Notes under the pieces: model-generated
Seen by the model: only the letters and a program-made list of their open reading frames with translations
Told to the model about the DNA's origin: nothing
Databases searched by the model: none
In this document: positions 21,342 through 26,184 of the stretch, piece after piece
How the letters are laid out: each line of letters opens with the position of its first letter
Numbering within the stretch: position 1 is the stretch's first letter
NCBI GenBank assembly: GCA_028717445.1
Contig: JAQUNU010000004.1
Coordinates: 1-26,184 of the forward strand
DNA from: Candidatus Portnoyibacteriota bacterium
Lineage (GTDB): Bacteria > Patescibacteriota > Minisyncoccia > Portnoybacterales > GWB1-42-6
Direction of reading: 5' to 3'
DNA length: 26,184 nucleotides
Made by a program: the position numbers and the translations under genes

Positions 21342-21428
21342 TTTACAGATATGCAGATAAAAACCTCGTTTTAATTTTCAAGAACGAAACCATTATCTGG
21401 ACATCTGTATTTATCCGTTATCTGTAAA
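21342..21428 (+). repeat. Long imperfect inverted repeat in the groES leader
   Basis: The arm at 21342-21361 (TTTACAGATA..GATAAA) is nearly the reverse complement of 21410-21428 (TTTATC..TATCTGTAAA). A smaller TCGTT/AACGA stem lies inside, and further CAGAT/ATCTG words are scattered. The right arm ends six bases before ATG 21435, so a folded leader would bring a stem close to the start. No Shine-Dalgarno is present. Confidence 0.6.
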
Positions 21429-21434
21429 TAATCC

Positions 21435-21728
21435 ATGAAGCTAAGACCTTTAGCGGACAAAATTGTCATTGAGCCGCTTAATGAGGAAAGAAAATCAAAA
21501 GGCGGCATTATTTTGCCGGAAACAGCCGAAAAACAAAGGCCGGAAAAGGGCAAAGTCGTGGCTGTCGGACCAGGCAAGTTTGACGAAGACGGCGCCAGAC
21601 GAATTGAAATGGGCGTAAAAAAAGGCGACATCGTCATTTTTACTAAATACGGCCCAAGCGAGATTAAGATTGACGGAAAAGAATATTTAATCGCACGGGA
21701 AGAGGATATACTCGCGATAGTAGAATAA
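21435..21728 (+). CDS. groES: Co-chaperonin GroES
   Basis: GroES caps the GroEL ring. The 97 residues match throughout: MKLRPLADKIVIEPLNEE, mobile loop 'KSKGGIILPETAEKQRPEKG', 'KVVAVGPGKFDEDG', 'VKKGDIVIFTKYG' and 'EYLIAREEDILAIVE'. Length is standard. It is the first gene of groES-groEL, under a consensus promoter and a CIRCE operator. The ATG has no Shine-Dalgarno and follows a structured leader. Confidence 0.98.
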   Translation: MKLRPLADKIVIEPLNEERKSKGGIILPETAEKQRPEKGKVVAVGPGKFDEDGARRIEMGVKKGDIVIFTKYGPSEIKIDGKEYLIAREEDILAIVE

Positions 21729-21732
21729 AATA

Positions 21733-21860
21733 ATGCAAATATCATGCAAATGTCATGCCAATGCCGCAAATAAATTCGCATGGTCGCATGCGCGTAAGCT
21801 GCGACTTGTGAATTAATTCGCATTATTTGTATCCGTTGCGGAATTCGCATGCATTCGCAT
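21733..21860. repeat. Word-iterated spacer between groES and groEL
   Basis: ATGCAAAT occurs at 21733 and 21744, and a variant ATGCCAAT at 21755 (11-base period). ATTCGCAT, a near inverse of that word, occurs at 21774, 21816, 21843 and 21853. AATAATGCAAAT and ATTCGCATTATT form an 11-of-12 inverted repeat. This is an unusually long groES-groEL gap. The word differs from those in the other spacers. Confidence 0.75.
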
Positions 21861-21867
21861 TATAAAT

Positions 21868-23493
21868 ATGCCAAAACAAATTCTATTTGATGAAAAAGCC
21901 AGGCGGCTGCTCAAGCGCGGCGTGGATAAATTGGCCGACACGGTCAAGGTCACGCTCGGCCCCAAAGGCAGAAATGTAATTTTAGACAAAGGCTTTGGCG
22001 CGCCTCATATCACGAATGACGGCGTTTCCATCGCCAAAGAAATCGAACTTGAAGACAAGTTCGAAAATATCGGCGCGGAATTCGTGAAAGAAGTCGCTTC
22101 CAAAACCGGCGATACGGCCGGAGATGGTACGACCACCGCGACCATTCTGGCTCAAATAATAATTTCTGAAGGATTTAAAAATGTGGCAGCCGGGGCCAAT
22201 CCGCTCGAGATAAAACACGGGCTCGAAAAAGGAGCCGAAGCGGTTGTGGCGGCTTTGAAAAAAATTGCCAAGCCGATTGATATAAAAAATAAAGCGGAAA
22301 TCGCCCAGGTGGCGACTATTTCCGCGGAAGACGAAGAAGTGGGAGAGCTTCTCGCCGAAATCATGCAGGGGCTCGGCAAAGACAGCGTCATCACGGTTGA
22401 AGAATCGCAGGCGCTGGGCATCGACAAAGAGATTGTCAAAGGAATGGAATTTGATAAGGGTTACGTTTCGGCTTACATGATTACGAATGTCGACCGCATG
22501 GAAGCGGAATTTTCCGATCCCTATATTTTGATAACCGACAAGAAAATATCTTCTTTACAGGATATCCTGCCGGTTCTGGAGAAGCTTGCCAAAGGAGGCA
22601 TAAAACAATTAGTGATTATTGCCGAGGACGTTGACGGAGATGCTTTGGCGACATTGGTCGTCAACAAGCTTCGCGGAATATTTAACACCTTGGCGATTAA
22701 AGCCCCAGGATTCGGCGACCGGAGAAAAGAAATGCTTCAGGATATCGCCATAGTTACTGGCGGCCAAGTTATTTCCGAGGAGCTTGGCTTAAAACTTGAG
22801 AATGTTGAATTAAAGTCATTGGGACGCGCTAGGAAGATTGTGGCCACCAAAGATAAAACTACGATTATTGAAGGCAAAGGCAAAAAAGCCGATATTGAAG
22901 CGCGCGTCGCCCAAATTCGGAAACAAATCGAGCAGAGCGATTCGGATTTTGACAAAGAAAAATATCAAGAAAGGCTGGCCAAGCTGGCCGGCGGAGTCGC
23001 CGTGATTAAAGTCGGCGCGGCCACGGAAGTGGAAATGAAAGCTAAAAAAGACAAAATCGAAGACGCTTTGGCCGCGACTAAGGCCGCGGTTGAAGAAGGA
23101 ATCGTGCCGGGCGGCGGCGTGGCCTTGATCCGCGCCATGAACGCGCTTGAAAAAGAAAGCGGCAAAAACGACGAAGCCACCGGAATCTCGATTTTGCGCC
23201 GCGCGCTCGAAGAACCGATGCGCCAGATCGCCAAAAACGCCGGCCAAGACGGCGCGGTTGTGGTTTCGGAAGTTAAAAAAGGAACCGGCGCGTTCGGATT
23301 CAACGCCCAGACCGGCGAATACGAAGACCTTATCAAAGCCGGGGTTGTTGATCCGGCTAAAGTCGTCCGCTTGGCTTTACAGAATGCGGTTTCCGGTTCG
23401 GCTATGCTTCTCACCACCGAAGCGGTTGTCACTGATCTGCCCGAAAAAGAAGGCAAAAAAAACCAAATGCCGCCGATGATGCCCGAATACTAA
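21868..23493 (+). CDS. groEL: Chaperonin GroEL
   Basis: The 60-kDa chaperonin, which folds proteins in an ATP-driven double ring with GroES. The 541 residues include 'DKLADTVKVTLGPKGRNV', the ATP site 'TAGDGTTTATILA', the apical-domain 'GMEFDKGYVSAYMITN', 'IIAEDVDGDALATLVVNKLRG', 'AIKAPGFGDRRKEML' and the C-terminal 'EEGIVPGGGVALIRA'. The usual Gly-Gly-Met tail is replaced by a Lys-rich stretch ending NQMPPMMPEY. The start MPKQILFDEKARRLL is standard. No Shine-Dalgarno precedes the ATG. It lies 139 bp behind groES and is closed by a strong terminator. Confidence 0.98.
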   Translation: MPKQILFDEKARRLLKRGVDKLADTVKVTLGPKGRNVILDKGFGAPHITNDGVSIAKEIELEDKFENIGAEFVKEVASKTGDTAGDGTTTATILAQIIISEGFKNVAAGANPLEIKHGLEKGAEAVVAALKKIAKPIDIKNKAEIAQVATISAEDEEVGELLAEIMQGLGKDSVITVEESQALGIDKEIVKGMEFDKGYVSAYMITNVDRMEAEFSDPYILITDKKISSLQDILPVLEKLAKGGIKQLVIIAEDVDGDALATLVVNKLRGIFNTLAIKAPGFGDRRKEMLQDIAIVTGGQVISEELGLKLENVELKSLGRARKIVATKDKTTIIEGKGKKADIEARVAQIRKQIEQSDSDFDKEKYQERLAKLAGGVAVIKVGAATEVEMKAKKDKIEDALAATKAAVEEGIVPGGGVALIRAMNALEKESGKNDEATGISILRRALEEPMRQIAKNAGQDGAVVVSEVKKGTGAFGFNAQTGEYEDLIKAGVVDPAKVVRLALQNAVSGSAMLLTTEAVVTDLPEKEGKKNQMPPMMPEY

Positions 23494-23571
23494 AAGAGCA
23501 AATTGTCCGCTTTGACTCAGCCAAATCGAGGCGCGCAAATCGAATAATAGTAAACTTACTCCCTGTATTTG

Positions 23572-23603
23572 AAAAAAGACCTTGTTTTTACAGGGTCTTT
23601 TTT
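23572..23603 (+). terminator. Terminator after groEL
   Basis: AAAAAAGACCTTG (23572-23584) pairs with CAGGGTCTTTTTT (23591-23603): thirteen pairs with one G-T wobble, ending in a T-run. The next -35 (TTGACA) begins two bases later. Confidence 0.9.
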
Positions 23604-23604
23604 A

Positions 23605-23635
23605 TTGACAATGAGTTTTTTTATGGTATTATAAT
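23605..23635 (+). promoter_or_regulatory. Promoter of the 23691 gene
   Basis: Consensus TTGACA (23605-23610) with either TATTAT (23627-23632, spacer 16) or TATAAT (23630-23635, spacer 19) as -10. The leader is about 50 nt, and AAGGGGG comes before the start. Confidence 0.72.
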
Positions 23636-23690
23636 TATAGTCTAAAACTCGTTCTTTTTGCGGTTAATCGCATTTTCAAAGGGGGCGGCT

Positions 23691-24101
23691 ATGAAGAAAA
23701 TATACGCAGGGGCGTTTTTGACGGTAATTTCAGTGCTCGAAATCGCCTTAAGGAAAACCGACTGGCTCGAAAACACTAACCTTTTGGCTTTTCTGATTGC
23801 CTTTGTCGGGGTCACGGTTTTTACCTTCGTCGCCGTAATGATCTTGGTTGGGGTCAATACGGCTGTTCAGCGATTGGCTTACCGAGAATGGGGATTATCC
23901 AGACTGCAGAGGAAGCTCTTATCCGGATCATTTTTCCTGAGCGCCGTCGCCCTAATTCCGGGCGTGTTTATTTTCAATATAGCCGACCATGCTTACGTCC
24001 TTTCCATTTTATTGGCTGGGGCTTTGGGAGGAATCATCTTTTTCTTGGTTTTAGCTTTTTTTATCAGACCGGATATGCCGCTACGGAAGCTTTTTCTCTG
24101 A
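23691..24101 (+). CDS. Small multi-pass membrane protein, unknown function
   Basis: 136 residues from ATG 23691, chosen because AAGGGGG precedes it at good spacing; the ATG at 23658 has none. Four membrane segments lie at about residues 2-20, 32-56, 80-99 and 106-127, with the short basic loop 'QRLAYREWGLSRLQRK' between the second and third. It has its own promoter and terminator between groEL and htpX. Proximity to two stress-related genes is suggestive but proves nothing. No family recognised. Confidence 0.75.
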   Translation: MKKIYAGAFLTVISVLEIALRKTDWLENTNLLAFLIAFVGVTVFTFVAVMILVGVNTAVQRLAYREWGLSRLQRKLLSGSFFLSAVALIPGVFIFNIADHAYVLSILLAGALGGIIFFLVLAFFIRPDMPLRKLFL

Positions 24102-24124
24102 AGGAATGAGCTCCTCGTAATTTA

Positions 24125-24154
24125 GGGCCGTGGGATAAATCTCACGGTCCTTTT
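24125..24154 (+). terminator. Terminator before htpX
   Basis: GGGCCGTGGGA (24125-24135) pairs with TCTCACGGTCC (24140-24150) with two G-T wobbles, followed by TTTTAATT. The htpX -35 overlaps the end of the tail. Confidence 0.82.
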
Positions 24155-24156
24155 AA

Positions 24157-24185
24157 TTGAAAAAATATTAGTTTTTGCTTATAAT
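24157..24185 (+). promoter_or_regulatory. Promoter of htpX, leaderless
   Basis: TTGAAA (24157-24162), 17 nt, consensus TATAAT (24180-24185). Seven nucleotides then lead to ATG 24193, so the start codon coincides with the predicted transcription start. Confidence 0.8.
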
Positions 24186-24192
24186 TCAATAT

Positions 24193-25089
24193 ATGGCAAC
24201 ACTATATTCTCATGTCGATTCGAATGTCCGTCGGACCTGGTTTTTGATAATTTTTTTCCTAGTCTTTATCATCGGCCTTGGTTATGTTTTTTCCTATAAT
24301 CTGCACGAGCCGGTTATTCTTTGGTTCGCGGTTTTATTCAGCAGTTTTATGAGCATGCTTTCATATTGGTTTTCGGACAAGATCGTGCTCAGATTATCCC
24401 GGGCGCGCGAAGTCGGAAAAGCAGAAAATCCGGAGCTATATAACATTATTGAAAATTTAAGCATTACGGCCGGTCTGCCTATGCCGCGCGTCTATATCAT
24501 GGAAGATTCGGCCTTGAATGCTTTTGCCACTGGCCGCGATCCAAAACATGCTGTGGTGGCGGTCACCCGAGGATTGCTCGAGCGGCTGAATAAAACCGAA
24601 CTGGAGGGCGTGATCGCGCACGAACTTTCTCATATTGGCAACAAAGATATATTGCTTTCAACGGTTGTCGTGGTTCTAGTCGGATTCGTCGCCCTGCTTT
24701 CGGATTTCTTTTTAAGATTTTCATTTTTTGGCGGTCGGCGGAGCCGGGATGACGAGAAAGGCGGACAATTCGGCGCGATATTAGCCATCACTGGGATTAT
24801 CCTGGCCATTCTTTCGCCCTTGATCGCGACTTTAATCCAGCTCGCCATATCCCGCAAGAGAGAATTTTTGGCTGACGCCGATGGCGCGCTTTTGACGCGC
24901 TATCCGGAAGGTTTGGCCTCCGCCCTGGAAAAAATTTCCGCTGATCCGCGGCCTTTGGCTGCCGCCAATAAAGCCACTGCCCATCTTTTTATTTCCAATC
25001 CCCTTAAAGGGAAAAAAGTTTTTTCTTTGTTTCTAACTCATCCGCCGATCGAGGAAAGAATAAAAATCCTGCGCGGAATGGATAAATAA
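24193..25089 (+). CDS. htpX: Membrane zinc metalloprotease HtpX (M48)
   Basis: HtpX degrades damaged membrane proteins. The 298 residues have two N-terminal membrane segments (about 15-35 and 41-60), the zinc motif HELSH (His143, Glu144, His147) and third ligand Glu224 in 'KREFLADADG'. Two further hydrophobic segments lie at 155-175 and 195-218. 'MPRVYIMEDSALNAFATGRD' and 'LFLTHPPIEERI' are family blocks. I chose ATG 24193 (MATLYSHV); the in-frame TTG at 24175 lies within the promoter. The enzyme looks complete. Confidence 0.95.
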   Translation: MATLYSHVDSNVRRTWFLIIFFLVFIIGLGYVFSYNLHEPVILWFAVLFSSFMSMLSYWFSDKIVLRLSRAREVGKAENPELYNIIENLSITAGLPMPRVYIMEDSALNAFATGRDPKHAVVAVTRGLLERLNKTELEGVIAHELSHIGNKDILLSTVVVVLVGFVALLSDFFLRFSFFGGRRSRDDEKGGQFGAILAITGIILAILSPLIATLIQLAISRKREFLADADGALLTRYPEGLASALEKISADPRPLAAANKATAHLFISNPLKGKKVFSLFLTHPPIEERIKILRGMDK

Positions 25090-25204
25090 ATTTATACCAC
25101 GATCGTTTGAAGCCGCCGATCCGCCGCCTGGTTGAGAAACATATTTCCAGCGGAAAAAGCCAAAAGATTTAAAGAAAAATTACAAACTAAAAAGGAGAAA
25201 AAAT

Positions 25205-26184
25205 ATGCCAAAAATACGAGTGGGGATCATCGGCGTAGGCAATTGCTTTGCCGGCCTGATCCAAGGAATAGAGTTTTACCGAAAAAACCCTAAAAAAGAG
25301 CCAATTGGCCTGATGCATCAAAAACTCGGACCTTATAGACTCTTTGATCTGGATTTTGTCAGCGCTTTTGATGTCGGCGCGGCAAAAATAGGTAAAGATT
25401 TGGATAAAGCGGTTTTTGCCGAACCGAATCTAGTCCGCTGGACCGAGCTTGTCCCGAGTAAAACAAAAGTCTACGAGGCGCCGATTTTGGATGGAATCGG
25501 CATTTATGTTGCCAACAAAATCAAGCCTCTGAAAAATCCTACTCCGCCGGAAAAGTTGCGCCAGCCAATTTTAGACGAGCTTAAACGGACCAAGACTGAA
25601 ATTTTAATAAACTATCTACCGGTCGGCTCCCAGAAAGCGACGGAATTTTGGGCCGAGATCGCGCTTGAAGCCCAATGTGCTTTTGTAAACTGCATTCCCG
25701 TTTTTATCGCTTCGAATGAAAGCTGGTCTAAAAAATTCGCGGCCAGACGATTGCCCATTATCGGCGACGATATCAAAGGCCAGATCGGCGCCACGATCGT
25801 GCACCGAGTACTGGCCAAACTTTGCGATGACCGGGGGACGCGTATTGAAAAAACTTACCAGCTGAATGTGGGCGGCAACACGGATTTTTTGAATATGAAA
25901 GAGCAGGAGCGGCTAATTTCAAAAAAAATAAGCAAAACACGTTCGGTTCTTAGCCAAATTTCAAAAGAAATAAAGGCCGACAATATCTATGTCGGACCGA
26001 GCGATTTTATCCCATTTTTAGGCAATACAAAGCTGGCTTTTATCCGCCTTGAAGGCCGGATGTTTGCCGAAATTCCTTACTCCGTCGAATTGCGGCTTGA
26101 TGTGGATGATAAAGCCAACAGCGGAGGACTTGTAATTGATGCGGTTAGAAGCGCAAAATTAGCGCTTGACCGCAAAATGGGCGG
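25205..26184 (+). CDS. ino1: Inositol-3-phosphate synthase (3'-truncated by window edge)
   Basis: It converts glucose-6-phosphate to inositol-3-phosphate with NAD. The visible 326 residues start MPKIRVGIIGVGNCFAGLIQ, with a Rossmann Gly-rich loop. 'GLMHQKLGPY', 'DLDFVSAFDVGAAKIGKDL', 'EILINYLPVGSQKATEFW', 'CAFVNCIPVFIAS', 'LPIIGDDIKGQIGATIVHR', 'YQLNVGGNTDFLNM', 'RLISKKISKTRSVL' and 'DNIYVGPSDFIPFLGNTKLA' follow, the actinobacterial/archaeal type of the family. AAAAAGGAG precedes ATG 25205. The reading frame continues off the window. Its product suggests inositol lipids or solutes; the CDP-alcohol phosphatidyltransferase at 14603 is a possible but unproven partner. The 115-bp gap before it holds no evident promoter or terminator. 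Confidence 0.95.
   Translation, partial: MPKIRVGIIGVGNCFAGLIQGIEFYRKNPKKEPIGLMHQKLGPYRLFDLDFVSAFDVGAAKIGKDLDKAVFAEPNLVRWTELVPSKTKVYEAPILDGIGIYVANKIKPLKNPTPPEKLRQPILDELKRTKTEILINYLPVGSQKATEFWAEIALEAQCAFVNCIPVFIASNESWSKKFAARRLPIIGDDIKGQIGATIVHRVLAKLCDDRGTRIEKTYQLNVGGNTDFLNMKEQERLISKKISKTRSVLSQISKEIKADNIYVGPSDFIPFLGNTKLAFIRLEGRMFAEIPYSVELRLDVDDKANSGGLVIDAVRSAKLALDRKMG

Noticed and set aside
22816..23456. Long - strand frames opposite groEL
   Set aside because: They are shadows of a GC-biased third position in groEL, with no ribosome sites or recognisable families.

Overview
The window looks like chromosomal DNA from a Candidate Phyla Radiation (Patescibacteria) bacterium, most likely of the Parcubacteria type. 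Family recognition supports this: small compact core genes, a cupin-type (archaeal-style) glucose-6-phosphate isomerase, a shortened UvrC, an RNase J, an orphan membrane-anchored family 5 solute-binding protein beside secG, and a Mycobacterium/archaea-type inositol-phosphate synthase. The placement is inference; there is no rRNA in the window. No phage, transposase, integrase or CRISPR array is visible.

Layout. 1-1791 (+): the 3' part of recA and two small membrane proteins, closed by a terminator and a 20-bp-stem bidirectional hairpin. 1909-3600 (-): the rpsF-ssb-rpsR operon with its promoter, plus a small unknown gene. 3715-5142 (+): phosphomannomutase/phosphoglucomutase. 5268-13101 (-): a GAF protein, trpS, RNase J, a membrane protein directly behind tRNA-Leu(CAG), cupin-type PGI, a solute-binding protein, secG and a PF04020 membrane protein. 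13255-14490 (-): a short uvrC, divergent from 14603-15644 (+), a CDP-alcohol phosphatidyltransferase overlapping a small unknown gene. 15768-18632 (+): uvrA. 18695-21097 (-): four consecutive small exported or membrane-anchored proteins, three of them Tyr/Asn/Gly/His/Pro-rich. 21248-23493 (+): groES-groEL behind a sigma70-type promoter and a CIRCE (HrcA) operator. 23691-26184 (+): a small membrane protein, htpX, and the 5' part of inositol-3-phosphate synthase.

Three sequence-level patterns stand out. (1) Several housekeeping genes (manB/pgm, uvrA, htpX, uvrC, nearly trpS) have a -35/-10 pair placed so that transcription should start at or next to the start codon, which predicts leaderless mRNAs. 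Most small lineage-specific genes instead carry strong AGGAGG-like Shine-Dalgarno sites. (2) Spacers in front of core genes without a Shine-Dalgarno (rpsR, ssb, trpS, pgi, groES, groEL) are built from a short word repeated in both orientations, with a different word in each spacer. (3) Short dispersed repeats occur both between genes and in frame inside genes: a 36-bp palindromic element in the manB 3' flank and inside uvrC, an 'ELVSGS'-type element in the rpsF leader and inside uvrC, and a word-iterated linker in uvrA. The two nucleotide-excision-repair genes therefore carry three in-frame repeat insertions, reminiscent of Rickettsia palindromic elements.

Functionally the window covers DNA repair (RecA, UvrA, UvrC), ribosome and RNA functions (S6, S18, TrpRS, tRNA-Leu, RNase J), sugar-phosphate metabolism (PGI, PMM/PGM, inositol-phosphate synthase), proteostasis (GroESL, HtpX), secretion (SecG) and a surface-protein cluster of unknown role.
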